This document shows, in pieces, positions 11,817 through 25,203 of a stretch of 64,000 bases of DNA. Each line of letters begins with the position of its first letter. Position 1 is the first letter of the stretch. The position numbers and the translations under genes are program-made. A model generated the notes under the pieces. The model was not told where the DNA came from and did no database searches. It saw only the letters and a program-made list of their open reading frames with translations. This DNA is from Stachybotrys elegans (taxonomy: Eukaryota > Ascomycota > Sordariomycetes > Hypocreales > Stachybotryaceae): positions 868,001-932,000 of the forward strand of contig JAGPNK010000014.1 of NCBI GenBank assembly GCA_020746835.1. The letters are read 5' to 3'.

Positions 11817-13831
11817 CCCTTTTTTTTTTTGCTGTCTTATGGATAAATAACTAAATTCACTTCTGGTAATCAAGTAATGTATGGACATATGAAATCCATA
11901 ACCTTCTTATAATCGTTGATTTGACAGTCTTGACGGATGACCGACTTTCTGCCCAAGTTTTCACCCTGATTTCACACCACCTACGTCCCTGCAGTTCCCA
12001 AATGGTATTCCTAACGAATTGCGGTCCCGGGACCAAGTGATCGGTCATCGCATTGGCACATTGTCCATGGACCCCTGCCGTCTGCAAATGGAAGAGTCTT
12101 TATCTTCCGCACTCACAATAGCGTCTTCTTTGTGCTGCTTTTTCTTTATTTAGAGATGTTGTGTAGAGAAATACAATAACAATTTCATTTAGAGCTGTGG
12201 CAATTATTAACAGTCCATTGACTCTTAAGTGTAGGTGTACACTGTACAGTGACCAGTCTTTGTGTGATTGTCACGACTGCCACGGACTAACGAGAGCTTG
12301 GGCTTGAGGGAGTTGGCTTTACTTATCAACAAAGACCAAAGAAATATCAGTCTGCCGATGAGTAGCGCCAATCTGAACTCTTTGGTGCTAATAAGGAGAA
12401 ATAGAATTCACTAACAGGCTGGTGACTTAGTAGAAGTGCACAAACTGGATAGACACTACAGCATGAGCCAAATCGAGAGTCCGCTTTGTTATTTCAGAAC
12501 TAATGTTAGAGGGAGTCATTTTTGGACTAATATGGGGCCAAGACAGTGTGAAGAAATATGGATCTGCGCCCTCTCATGTATATGTGACTTGCCGCCTACA
12601 TCCTCCTGTGTTGCGTCTTCAAGCCGCCCTTCGACGAGACGCTGGAAAAGTGTCAAGCTGATGCTTGACTCATGTAACTGTTTAGACATGTGAGTTACAT
12701 CATGGACCCACTTTCGCTACCATGGAAGAGCATGGAAGGGCGTGGAAGGCATTGAGCAGGCGGGCGGTCTCGCACCTCGTGCCTGTTCTCACATGGTCTG
12801 GGCGCAGATTGGCTTCTATCCCCTTGAGTGTGCGAAAGCAGCAAGCTGGTCACTAACAGGGATATCAGCCAATGACTACTGTTATCCCTTTGAGTGTCAT
12901 AAGGTGGCATACATGTTACAGACAGGGGTTTTGGCCAATACAAATGCCGCAAAAAAAAGCAACTTCTATTTCTTAGCAAAGCATACTGTGATATAAGTCC
13001 CAGCATTCCTGCCGGGTACATAATCTTGAATTGCATGCTAGCCAGCGGGGTAGGTCGGCCTACAGTGGTGTGTCCCTCTAAGGAATTGCATCTGTTTTCT
13101 GCTTCTTCTAAGCCTACCCTAGAGAGCTGGAAGAACAATTGTGCAAACCTATGGGCAACTCTCCCCTGTAAAAACTTTTTACCCCTCATAGCTGTTAGCG
13201 GCTTGTTAGCAGGGCACTGTTTTTCAGGCCACTTTGCCACGCTTTTTGCTGCTGCGCCCTATCGGGGCCCTAACAGCACAGATGAAGACCTCAGGAGAGT
13301 TCATCTTCATCTGCAGAAGCTGGCTCCGACAATCTGCCCACGCGGACCTCGTAGCACCCTTCGGAACCAAGGTGCTACGGGTATTAGGAAGCCTGCCTTT
13401 CTAAACAACGGTGGCTGGTCGCGGAGGTTTTTCTCCCTGAAGGCAAGCTGCTAGACAGCCTCTGATTCCTTCCGAGGGGTTTTCCCTACCGCCGCTGCCC
13501 TACCATTTCCATCGCTTGGTTACTGGAGCATGGACTACGGCAGTAGCTTTGGCAGGCAAGCGAGAGAATTCTGACTGGACAAAACCAAGGGTTGACCAAA
13601 TTTGCCTTGTATTCCGCTGACGGAATGCAGGCTTCGACGAGGAGCGCCTTAGAGCCTACGAAATGTTGGATGAAGGAGTAGAGGGCACCGTGGTTAGAAG
13701 GATAGCCATAGACACTTGTATTGCGTGCCTGGCGGCCGCCTCCCTAGAGTTGGGCTCGACAGCCCATCCAGAAAGCGAGGTCTTGCAAGAAGCGCTGGGT
13801 GATGCCTACTGCGGCAGGATTTCTAGACACT
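11817..13831. other. intergenic approach to the AT-rich island
   Basis: No gene is recognised. Base composition becomes uneven toward the island. Two compact inverted repeats lie close together: 10-bp arms at 13279-13288/13304-13313 and 9-bp arms at 13350-13358/13371-13379. Longer frames on both strands around 12.7-13.45 kb overlap each other and resemble no family I know. Confidence 0.45.
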
Positions 13832-14640
13832 TTAGCTCAGCACGTCCTGTGCCCCTCTAGGGGACCTGAGCGGCCTAAAGGCCGCTGGACGGAAAACACA
13901 CACACAAGGATTAAGACCGCTGATGATGCTCTGGCACCGCTCTACCCACGCATCGTCGTTGCTACAGAATATGTTCTTGATAAAGAACTCTGGCTGCTCC
14001 TTCTTCATCGCACGCTCAAGTGTCCGCAGTTTATCCAGAAGCTCCTCCTTTGGCCGCAGGTCAAGGTCTGTATTCCGTGGGCTGTCCCGGTTTCCCTTGA
14101 CTGTCACCCACCCAAGCTCCCGCAGCATCCGGTTGCTGCAACCCTTATGCTCTATTGTTAATCTTGTGGTTAGTATCCGGTTTAGCAACTATCCGGCTGC
14201 TTTACCTGGTGTAGGGGAGATGTACCTATCTTCTTTATTATCTCGGCTATATCGTACGCGCTGCCCCCGGAGCCCTTGGTCCACGGGAAGAAGGGTTAGT
14301 AGAGGTAGCACATTATGCAAGTTGCCATAACTAGTGCCGGCTAGGCCAGCTCTTTCCACTTCAGCGCCACGCTGAACAACCGTTCATGCGGATCTACCTG
14401 CAGTGTCTTGCTTGACGAGCTTACTGTTAGTGTGATCAGCAGCATAAGTTGGCACAGCGGCTCCTCTAGGTGCCTCGCCAGGCAGTTTATGGCCAGGTGG
14501 TAATGCTCCAGCACCTTCAAGTCCCTGTTCTACTGCCCCGCGAATACGTCCTTAGCCTTATTTAAGTACACGTGAAGATCGTTAGTAAGACTGGGCTGAA
14601 TATGCCTCGCAGACCAAACGATTAAGATAGGGCATATATT
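13832..14640 (-). pseudogene. remnant of an unrecognised coding sequence at the edge of the AT island
   Basis: Read on the minus strand from about 14640 down, one frame gives protein-like sequence (for example ARHIQPSLTNDLHVYLNKAK and DLKVLEHYHLAINCLARHLE) interrupted by TAG and TAA codons. One stop follows AGQ and precedes NRDL, as a CAG-to-TAG change would produce. After a probable intron or frame break the text continues as NRMLRELGWVTVKGNRDSPR and LDLRPKEELLDKLRTLERAM, ending near 13832. The codon-like quality and the stops suggest a once-functional gene mutated by RIP-like C-to-T changes. I do not recognise the family; a transposon-carried gene is possible. Confidence 0.45.
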
Positions 14641-14830
14641 AGGCTGTTACTACATTAACTAAGGCACTAATAAGAAATTATAGCTAGTATTGCTACTATA
14701 AGTTATAACTTATTGCTAAAAGATACTAGTAATATATTAGCTAGTAAAGTTCTTCTATCTATAATTAAAAATAATATAACCCTACTAAGATTTTATAAAT
14801 ACTATATAAATTACTAGTTAATTTAATTTA

Positions 14831-15098
14831 TAATAATCTAGTCTATTTTAGTCTAAAGTAGGGGAAGGTAAATTAATAACTAAGGTTCTAAAAGACTAAG
14901 TTAGGTTTATATTATAATATTAATTATAATATTATATTTAGTAATATACTATTTATTAAAGGTAGAAATATAACTAAGTTATATTAATAATTAATAAATA
15001 CTTTAAAAGAACTTATAGTATTTATTAAATTCTATATATTTATATAGTTTATATTATTAATAGTAATTAATTATTATTAATTATAGTATATTAATATA
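14831..15098 (-). repeat. left (3') LTR of the gypsy element
   Basis: This is a direct repeat of 22361-22618. Shared blocks include TAGTCTATTTTAGTCTAAAG, ATTAATAACTAAGGTTCTAA and AGTAATATACTATTTA. Differences between the copies are almost all transitions, as RIP would cause. The outer boundary is approximate and no target-site duplication could be made out. Confidence 0.75.
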
Positions 15099-18000
15099 TA
15101 AAAGGTTATTTAATATTAATTACTATTAATTATATACTATTAGTTTATATATATTATATAATTTATAGTTTTATAATCTTTTCTATTAATTAGATTATAA
15201 TATAATATCTTTTCTAAATAGTTTAGTCTTTAAGATTACTTTTTTATAATTACTTTAGTTTAATAAATAACTTTTTTTCTTTATTACTATATCTTTATAT
15301 ATTATTAAATATATATTTAAATCTAAAGTAACTATTAAATATTATTATATTATTATTATTTATATAAATAATTTTAATTTTAAAATACTTTACTATATAC
15401 TTTATTTTTATTTAAACTATTTTTATATTATTATTAAAGGTAAGTATTAATATAACTACTATATTAGTTACTAGGGTATTAAGTACTACCTTTACTATTT
15501 ATTTACTCTTTACTACTTATACTCTATACTATATACTCTTTTTCTTATTATTATAACTACTATATTAAGTTAAAATAAATAGATTATAACTTTAGTAATA
15601 TTTCTATATAAATTTATAAATTATTTTTTTATATATACTATTTTTATTTCTAATAGATTATAAATTATTTATATTTTTTATAAAAAAATTATTTAAAGAA
15701 ATAAAAAGAGTAAATAGAAATAAATTTCTTAAGGACTTTAGTTTATTTATAGTATTTTTATTAATAGAAAAAGTACTTTATATTAAAATAGTAAAAATAC
15801 TTTATTATAATATAAAAGATTTAAATAAACTAAAGATAGTAAAGGCTATAGAGATTTAAAAGTATAAAGCTTTTCTATTTAAAATATAATTATTAAAGAA
15901 TTATATTTCTATTAATTAAAGTTCTTTATTAAATCTCTTTAGCTTTAATTTTAATATTATATTTTTAAATACTTTTATATTTTCTTTAAATATTTATAAA
16001 GTATTATAAAGGTTTTATATATTATTTATATTAAAGTAATTCTTTTATTTAATATAATACTTTATTTATTTATTTTTATTTATAAGTCTAGGATTTTCTT
16101 AACTTTTTTTATTTTAAAGTATAATAATTAAATTTAATTATCTTTTTATATATATTATATTTACTATAGTTTTAAGTAAAATATATAGAAAACTAAGTAT
16201 ATTTATAATTTATTTAGTATATTAAGTTAATAGTTATTTTATTAATTTCTTTTTATAATTCTATAGTATTTAAATATTAAATATTAAGGTTTTTATTTAA
16301 CTATATTATTAAAATATTTTTTATTATAAAGTAAACTATATCTTTTTTAAAACAGTTAATTCTTTTAATTTTTTTTATTATAGTATTTAATTATTTATTA
16401 TTATATAAAGAAAAATTATTTTTATAGTTTATTATAAAGATTCTATAGATTTTTTATTTTAATAATTACTTTTAATATATTTAAACCTTTTTAGTTTTAT
16501 AAAATAGTTTTAATATAAATCTAAAGTTAGCTATTACTAAGATTATTTTTATACTTTTACTAACTATTATATTATAAATATATTATATTATTAATAGTTT
16601 CTTTAGTTAGTTATTTTATTTATAGTTAATATAGTATTATAAATATACTTTTAGTATTTAGTTTATTTATTTAATTTATTTATTTATTAATAGTCTTTAA
16701 ATTATTATAAACTTATAGTTTAAACTTATTTTAACTATAAGACTTTACTAAAATTTAAATATAAATAGTAATTTTCTATTTAAAATAATATTATTTAATA
16801 GTTTATATATACTAATAATTATTTATAAAAAGATATAAAAAACTATTTATATTTATTACTTTTTAATATAGTATAAAATAAAAAACTTTATAAATTTATT
16901 TATAATAATAAAAATACTATTATATATTACTTTAGTAATTAAATTATATAATAAAATAGTTTTATAATAAAGTTTATTAATATTAAGTTTTATAATTATA
17001 TAGAAATTAATAAAAATTATAATAATTTATATAGTTTATAATATTATATTTATTAATTATATATTTATAGTATTTCTTAATAATTTCTTTTATTTATTTT
17101 TTTATTTTAGAAAAGTATATTTTTTTTTAAATTATTTTATTATTTTATTTACTTTAAGGTATTTATAAAGTAATAATTTATATATCTTTTTAATAAATTT
17201 TAATTATTTAGCTTTATCTTTAATAATAGTAAATTTAATTTATTATATTAATATAATTTTATTTATTTATTTTTATTATTAAATTATTATTTTATTTCTA
17301 TAATCTTTAGTATATAATAACTATATTATAAAGTAAGGCTTTTAAAGTAAATATTAATATTATTATTTAATTTATAAACTTTTTTAAATTTTTACTTTAC
17401 TTTTCTATAGTATTTCTAATAGTACTATTTTATAATATAGTATTTTAATTAATAAAATAAAGTTATTTTTCTATTAGAATATTATTTTATTTTTTATTTT
17501 AAAATATACTATATATAAAATAATAGAAATAATTTAATTTTAATTATTATAGTTTTTATAATACTTTTAGAGTAATATTAATAGTTATATTATACTATTA
17601 ATTTATTTATAATATCTTTTAATATTTTTTTAGTAATTATTTTTTAATTAAGTTTATTTTATATTAAAGTTTAGTTTTTAACTAATAGTATTTACTTTAC
17701 TATTTTCTATTTTTTTTAGTAAATAATAATATAATTAAATTCTAATATATATTTATATATTTTATTATTATTTATTAAATTATTAATTATTATAAAATAT
17801 TTAATATTTTATAGTTTATATAATTTTATTTAATATTTATTTTTAAATATATATATTTAAATTCTTTTATATATTAATAATTATTAAGAATTCTTTATTA
17901 TAAATTAAATAATTAAATTTTAATTTATAAAGTTTATAAAGTAAAATATAATTAAATATAGTTTATTATTTTTATTATATTATTTAATTTATATTCTAAA

Positions 18001-21000
18001 GTAAAGTTTAAATATTAATTTTAACTTTATTTTTTTATTAATTAAATATTTTAATATTAATTTATTAAAATAAGTTTTTAATATATTTAAATACTTTTTA
18101 TAAATTTATTTATATTAATAAAATTATTATTATAATTTTTTTTTATTAATTTATTAAAAGTATATAATTTTACTAAAGTTTTTAAAAACTTTTAGTAATA
18201 TTAGTAAATTTAAAAGATTATATTTTTTAATATTATAATTCTTTTATTTAATAATTATTATAATTTTTTAAATTTATTTAATTTTATTATAAATATAATA
18301 TATTTTAAGAATTTATTTTTTATATAAATTTACTTTTTTTAGTTTTATAATAGATTTATATTTTAAATAATTTAAGTATTATATATATATTTTTATATTT
18401 TTTTATTATTTAAAAAATAAAAATATTATTAAGGTAGTATATATAAAGTAGTTAAATATTTTTTAAATATTATTAATTATTTTTAGAATAAGCTAGTATA
18501 TTAGTAAGTCTAAAGGTATTACTAAGTACTTAAACAGTTTATATTTATTTAAAATCTATTTTTTATTTATTTATTTTTTAATTTAGATAAGGTTATAAGC
18601 TCTTTTAAAGTCTAGTACTATAAATATTCTCTTACTATATAGTTAGTTCTTTATCTTACTAATTAGTAAAAGTAATATATAGTCTTTTAGTATAATTTTA
18701 TTTAGTTATTAATAGTTAACTATAAGCTATAGTTTACTATTCTTTTTTAATATAAATATAATAGAGTAGTCTATTAAGGATTAGAATATTTATATATAAC
18801 CCTTATATAGATTCTCTTCTAGATATTCCCTTAGTATATTACTTTCTTTATTATTAAGGTTATAAATAGGGTAAAAGTCTAGTTCTATTCTATTTTTAAG
18901 GTATATAATATGGTTTTATTATAAGTATTAAAGTAGTTTAGTTTCTAGTTCTTTCTTAAAAAGCTTTTTATATTTCTAATACTATTATAGAATGTTTTTA
19001 GTCTATCTTTTTAACTATTAGTCTATATCTTTAAATCTTTATTAAGTTATATAAACTAGTATTTAAAGAGTTTAATTGTTCTTTAATATTATTTTATATA
19101 CCCTTTCTATTATTTATATTATATTCCTTTTAAAAGACTATTTCCTTTTTATCTTTAATATTTTATTACTTAAAGTTTAAAATCTTTTATTATAATATTA
19201 TTAATTATTAGCTATATTACTTTAAAAGGCTTATATTTAGCTAGTATACTAATAAATTAGTAAATTATATTATTTAAGCTATAGATATCTTAGAACTATA
19301 TTATAGTTTCTAATTAATATAATATTAAAGGTAATATTTTATTTCTATTTTACTATAAAGATTTTAAGTTAATTAGTCTCTTATCTTATATAGTCTCTAT
19401 TATAGTTAAATGTCTTTTCTTAAAGATTTTCTATTAAATATAATTTCTATTTATTCTTCTATAGTAGCTAGAATTAATTAATAATACTTAGTTTAATTAA
19501 ATTCTCTTTAGCTTTACTATTTATAAAGGCAGTAAACTAATTCTTTTCTATTTATATTTAAATTATTATTTTAACTATTATATTATTTTTATTAGGCTTA
19601 TTACTATATATAGAGCCTTTTATTATTTCTTTCTTAGTTATTACTTTATCTATAGTCTCTTTATAAATAGTATTATTTATTTTTTATATAGTATTACTAA
19701 TTAATTTTAGCTTCTTTATATACTTTATATTTAAAGTATTAATATCTATTTAGTTTTTCCTTAATATATATTCTCTATTATATATATATAATACTAGTTA
19801 TATAATTATAATATTATAAATAGTTTATTTTATTACTTAGTATTTTATAAGTTCTATTATATTATACTACCCTTATAGTAGTTTAATTATAACTTATATA
19901 AGAAAGTAATTATTCTATACCTTTTTATACTAGTGCTTTTTATAGTTATAGTAGTAATATAATATCTATAAGATATTATAGTATTATTAGTATTATTAGT
20001 ATAGAATAAAGTTATTTATAGAGTTTTCTATTTAAATATCTATTAGTACTTATACTATAGGGATTCTATATAGGTAGAATATTCTATTAGTATTTTATTA
20101 TTATATTATAGTATTTATTCTTTCTACTATAATTTATACTTTCTCTTACTCTTTAGTTATTACTATTTCTTTTAGTATTAGTATTGTTTCTAATATTTAT
20201 TCTAGGTATTATAAATTAATATATTACTCTAGTGAGTTTTTATTTATTCTATTTTACTATCTTTTATAGCTTTCTTTTATTTCTTTAAAAGTAAAGTTAA
20301 AGTAAAGGTTTACTAGAGTTTAAATAGCTCTTTTCTTTTTATTATTTATTATTTATTATATAACTATAATTATTTACTATCTTTCTATAGGGTTATTTTA
20401 TTTAACCTTTAGTATTAGTAGTTACTCTACTTACTCTCTAAGGTATACTATATAGACTTTTTTTTATTTCTTTTTTTATTTAGTTTTTTACTTTATAAAT
20501 TTATATTACTACCTTCTTTACTATTTTCTAATTAACTTAGGTTTATTTATTCTATATTAACTTCTATATATATTCTATTTAGTATATATAATCCTTTCTA
20601 GCTTTTTTTTATCTATATTATTTTTATTAACTTTAAGCTTTAGGTATTATATAACTTTATATTTCTTTTTTATTAACTATTTAGTTATTAGTATTTTAGT
20701 ATAATTCTTAACTTTAATAACTACTTTAGTAAGATTATATATATAGTTCTATAGGTCCTTATTATAAAGAGTAAATATATATTAAATTATCTTTATATTA
20801 TATATATATTAATAATAGTTATTATTATTTAGAAATATAACTTTTTTTTTTAGTAAAGATATTTTATTTATCTTTTAGAATTAAAGTTATCTTTCTATAT
20901 ATTATTATAGGTATTTTAGTATATAGATAAAAGAATATTATAATAGGTATTATATAGTTCTTTCTCTTAGTACTATAATACTTTTATATAGTATATATTT

Positions 21001-21209
21001 TATTATAAATAGAATTTATTATTCTTTTTATCCTTATATACTTAGCACTAGTTATTATAGTATATAGTTTAATATATTACTTTATATAGGGTTATTTTAG
21101 TTATTATTATAATTATTCTAATTCTAGTTTATTTCTCTATATTAGTAGTAGTAATTTGCTTTTTCTTAGATATCTTAAAGTATACTTTCTTATTTATCTT
21201 AGAGCTTTA

Positions 21210-21251
21210 GTATTTATATATAAAGTATCCCTTCTTACTATAGTTATAGTA
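21210..21251 (-). pseudogene. RIP-mutated CCHC zinc knuckle of gag
   Basis: On the minus strand fourteen codons read Tyr-x2-Tyr-x4-Tyr-x4-Tyr, with Lys-Lys-Gly between the second and third positions. Each Tyr codon (TAC/TAT) is one transition away from Cys (TGC/TGT) or His (CAC). The spacing is exactly the CX2CX4HX4C retroviral-type knuckle. Confidence 0.7.
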
Positions 21252-22360
21252 TTTAATACTCTTTTTATTATATTTTTTTCTCTCTATATTATTAATCTCT
21301 ATAGATTCTATATATATTCTCTATAAAGTAGTATTATACTTTTATTTTTAGTTTACTATTTATTAAAAGTATATAAATATATTTTAATATTTTTTCTTTA
21401 GTTTCTATTAGTAGAGTTATTTATTAATATAGATTATTATAGTAATATACTTTAATATTATATTAAATAGCTTATTTACCTTTATAAGTTTATTTTTAAC
21501 TTTATTTTTTAGTTTAATATAAATAAAGTTAATAATAATCTCTTTATTTTATTTTAAAATAACTTTTAATTATTATACTTCTTTAATATAAAGAGTAATA
21601 GATTTAATCTATTATAGGCTTTATAGCTTTACTATTACTTATTATTTTTTATTAATAATACTAAATATATTCTATATTTATTCTTTAAAGTTTTTAAAGT
21701 TTTTATAAACTTACTTAGTTTTATAGCTATATTTATTATTATTATTATCTTTTTTATTTAAAAACTCTTATTACTTTTTAAAGACTAATATAAATATTTT
21801 CTTAATATTATTTTTAAATTATATAATAGTAAAATTAACTCTAGTTTCTTTTTCTCTAAGTATTTTTAAAAAGTAAGTAAAGTAAATTTTAAGTTATATA
21901 AAAAAGTCTTTAATTTTTAAAAGGTTTTTATTAAACTTATTAAGCTTATTAATTTTAAGAATATACTCTTTTTTATATACTCTTTAGTTTTTCTATTTAT
22001 ATTTAGTATTAGTAATTATTTAAGTAGTAATATTTATAATATTAATAATAGTATTATAAATATTAATATATTTTAGTAAAATATTATTTTACTACTATAG
22101 GGTATTATTTTATTTATTAAGTATATTAATTATATTCTATATAGCTATAATATTATCTAAGTATTTTTAAATTAATTCTTTACTATTGCCTATAATATTA
22201 AAATAACTTCTAAGTATTTAAAGCTTAGCTTGGATTTTTATATTACTAAGGGATATATTAGCTATTATAGTATTTTCACTAACCTAAAGTACTATATAGT
22301 ATTTTTAAAATATTATATAAATAGTATATAAAAACTATCTAAATAAGAGCTATTAATATA

Positions 22361-22618
22361 TAATAATTTAGTCTATTTTAGTCTAAAGTAAATAAGGGTA
22401 GATTAATAACTAAGGTTCTAAAGAGCTAAATTAGATTTATATTATAGTATTAGTTATAGTATTACATTTAGTAATATACTATTTACTAAAAATAGAAGTA
22501 TAACTAAGTTATATTAATAGCTAGTAAATACTTTAAAAAAACTTATAGTACTTACTCTACTCTATTTATACTAGGTTATTTAATAGGATTATTATATAAA
22601 TTATAGTATACTAAATAT
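22361..22618 (-). repeat. right (5') LTR of the gypsy element
   Basis: This is the partner of the repeat at 14831-15098. It keeps more G and C than the left copy, so it has been mutated less or sits at the fading edge of the RIP zone. The end near 22618 is set where the two copies stop aligning. Confidence 0.75.
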
Positions 22619-24493
22619 AGAATTATTATAATCTATTTTTAGATTATTATAATCCTTAGTTACTTTACTATATACTAGGTTCTATGACTGCAGTAGGGCT
22701 ATGGCTTATATTGGTTATAATACCTCTTATTGCTTCTTACTACCTTGCTATTTATTAGCTTTCTTCTATCCTATTTTAAATTGGATTTATCGTAGATAGA
22801 TTGCAAGAGCTCACGGACAGCACGTAGTTGCCGATGCACGGCCCTATGCCCTGGAGCTGTCAGTACCAGCATCTAGGCGGTGATCGTCCAGCGTTTCTTT
22901 CTTTCTCCCCCCCCGGCTGTTCCTACAACGCTCTCGCTGTATCCAGTGCCTCGCGAAAAGATATATCAGAGTCAGAGGATCCTCGTAGCGAAATTCGGGG
23001 TTTCCTTGTAGAGAAAGGCCGTTCCCATGGGAGGTTTTGTCTGAATGCGTGGACATGACGCCTCGACGCCGCGGTCGAACGTACGCGAGGGTGGATTGTA
23101 AGCAGCCTTCAAGAAACATTTTATTTGGCCATAAATCATCCTTGTGATTTCAAGAACCGCGTAACCTTGAGCCAGATGCAATGGCTCTGCCAGTTTGCTC
23201 CTGGCCTTAGCACCCAGCTCAGACAAGGCGGTAATGCCTGGTTCCAAGCTATCAGTTTTGACCGCCAAGTCGAACCGGCCATAGCCCCAACACGTACGGT
23301 GCAATGGTTCCGTCTAACATCTCTAAAATGTGGCACCGCAGCTCCATTGGAAAGGGGTTCGCTTCCTCTCGGAACCGGCCGAGGTTGCGAAGGATTTGGA
23401 ACTCGCGGTGAGCATCTTGGCATTCTGTGAGATTACCCCGTCCTTCGGCTGCCAGAACCTCCTGTTTTCTGAGTCGCTTAAAGTACCCACTTTCTCGTTT
23501 AAAGATGCCATCTCCTGGTTAGATTAAAGCCTTTCACCCTTACACTTACTATTTATAGGCGAACCAGCGTTGCCGCGCCATGGGCGTCTCAGCCTTATTC
23601 TATAATGTCACTGCTATTGGCTAAATCACACTAACTTCAACAGCAAAGTGACAAAGGTGAATGCTCTTCGCCCATGGTGGCTGTCATTGGATGAGTCTCT
23701 CGGCATTCCCGCAACCCCCCAAGTGCTGGCCGCAATGCTTGGCAGAAAGTCATAACAGGAACAAAAAGAGAGTTTACATTGTCATATGTGCCAATGACTC
23801 TCTATTGGAGTTTTCCCCATTTTTATTTAATGAAACACAGGTATGGTAAGCACTAGTGCTTCGAAATCAGTTATTGTCAATGTCAAAGAGGCTTCAATTG
23901 CGGCTGTGACCTCAGACGGCTTATTATCCGACTTTATGGTTCGGCCGTTCTGATGTTCCATCCGCTTCTCGTTCTGTCAAAGGCTAGACCGGTGATGTGA
24001 TATCCAGCAGCTACACAACCAACTTTTACTGTTCTTTTCCTCATCTTTGGTCCAGCCGCTATATAATTGGGGCAGAGGATCGGACAGAGCCACCATCATT
24101 AAAGTGATTGGCGGGTCTAGTACCTTTTATTAATATACAATGCTTGGCTGGTGCCCAAGGCGAAGGCTAGCAGGGGACCAAGGGCGGGCCTGGAATACTC
24201 TACGACACTGTTCTGTCTTTCTTCCTGGTCCTTTTGTCACGGTCCCATCCAACCTCTGGTCTGAAGGAATAGTTGAGCGAGCTAGAATGCAGCTAAACGA
24301 ATAAACGAGGAGGTGACCCAAGGCCATGGGATATATGCATCATTGGATGCACATTTGTTCGAGGCAGAGGGCATGTTTAAAACCTATAAATATTGAAGCA
24401 CCCTTCAATCTAGTAAGAGAACCAACACGAACCAGAGATTCTGCGAAGTGAACAATTACTTCTTCGAGTTACTGCCTGCTATCCTTCGTTAAA
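22619..24493. other. intergenic right of the AT island, with a possible coding fragment
   Basis: Composition returns to normal within about 100 bases. On the minus strand near 23260-23460 one frame reads AHREFQILRNLGRFREEANP followed by PMELRCHILEMLDG before stops at about 23260. This looks protein-like but has no start, and I cannot assign it. Nothing else is supported. The last part should be the promoter of the secreted protein gene at 24494. Confidence 0.4.
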
Positions 24494-25203
24494 ATGGCCC
24501 TACGAAATATCTTGGCTATCAGCATGCTTATGTGCCGCCTTGCCTCGGCGGTAAAGATGCCCTATCCCGCGGCCCCTTCGTTGGAATTGGACCCTGATGA
24601 GATGGAATTTATCCCTGTTGAGGGTATGCCTACTTTTGAGGAACTTGGATTCACGACCCATGAGTACGTATCCATATCTATATCCTCTCCACCTATTGAG
24701 CACTGAAGCCGCTGGAACATTGCTAATAGTTCTTCAACTGTAGTCTATTTGATCCGGTCTGGAGAACCAAGCATGGGCTTCCCGTGAACGAGACCGAAGA
24801 CGCCGCATTTTTCAAGCCTAGCTCTGATAGCTCTCTGGAGAAGCGCTGGGACGATGTTTGTGAGAAGGGTCGGCCAGGTGGTACCATGGGTGGCTTATAT
24901 GCCTGCCGGGACTACCTCGCAGCTCTCGGTCAGCAGGGACAATCCTGCTCGGCACCATACCAGCAGTACACTGAGTACTGTAATTTCAACGTATGGGGCC
25001 GCGTGACCAAGGTCTACGGCACCAGCCTGAAACGCTACAGTACTGCAAGCTCATGCACTGATGTTTCAAGGGCTGTTCAATTCGCTCTCACGTGCGTGAA
25101 TTCCCTCTGCCTGAACAACCCGGCTGACAACTGCGGGGCCGGGCGCTCTCAAGCAGCAGCATATGGTAACGGGGACTTGATTGTTATCAACGAGTCGGGG
25201 TAA
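24494..25203 (+). CDS. small cysteine-rich secreted protein with Kex2-like site
   Basis: This is a secreted protein of about 209 residues with no family I recognise. Exons are 24494-24663 and 24744-25203, with a GTACGT donor and AACTGTAG acceptor that keep frame. Residues 1-19 form a signal peptide (MALRNILAISMLMCRLASA). An acidic pro-region ends in a dibasic LEKR site, after which the mature part holds eight cysteines (VCEKG, YACRD, QSCSA, EYCNF, SSCTD, LTCVN, SLCLN, DNCGA), enough for four disulfides. Signal peptide, Kex2-like processing, even Cys count and location beside an AT-rich RIP island are traits of fungal effector candidates, although they are not proof of such a role. A TATA-like TATAAATA lies about 110 bases upstream of the start. 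Confidence 0.8.

Larger units (their letters stand above)
14831..22618 (-). mobile_element. RIP-degraded Ty3/gypsy LTR retrotransposon
   Basis: A block of almost pure A+T with no open frames is bounded by diverged direct repeats (LTRs). Reading the minus strand and allowing for RIP transitions (C to T, G to A), a gag zinc knuckle is visible at 21210-21251 and a gypsy-type reverse transcriptase at about 18430-18880. In the latter, the stretches matching the catalytic-domain entry (KK-G-L-L-VDYR-LN type), the LDF-AYN motif and the YLVMPFGLTNA-type motif occur in the right order. Gag lies to the right of RT, so the element runs right to left. CAG/CAA codons have become TAG/TAA throughout, so it cannot code for protein. 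Family assignment rests on motif order seen by eye. Confidence 0.85.

Noticed and set aside
12695..13240. A long open frame on the minus strand
   Set aside because: It overlaps another long frame on the opposite strand, has no domain-like motif and no plausible splice partners; I treat it as chance.
15000..22300. CRISPR-like or satellite array in the AT-rich block
   Set aside because: The apparent repetition is low complexity from RIP; no regular unit or spacer length exists, and LTR, gag and RT traces explain the block.
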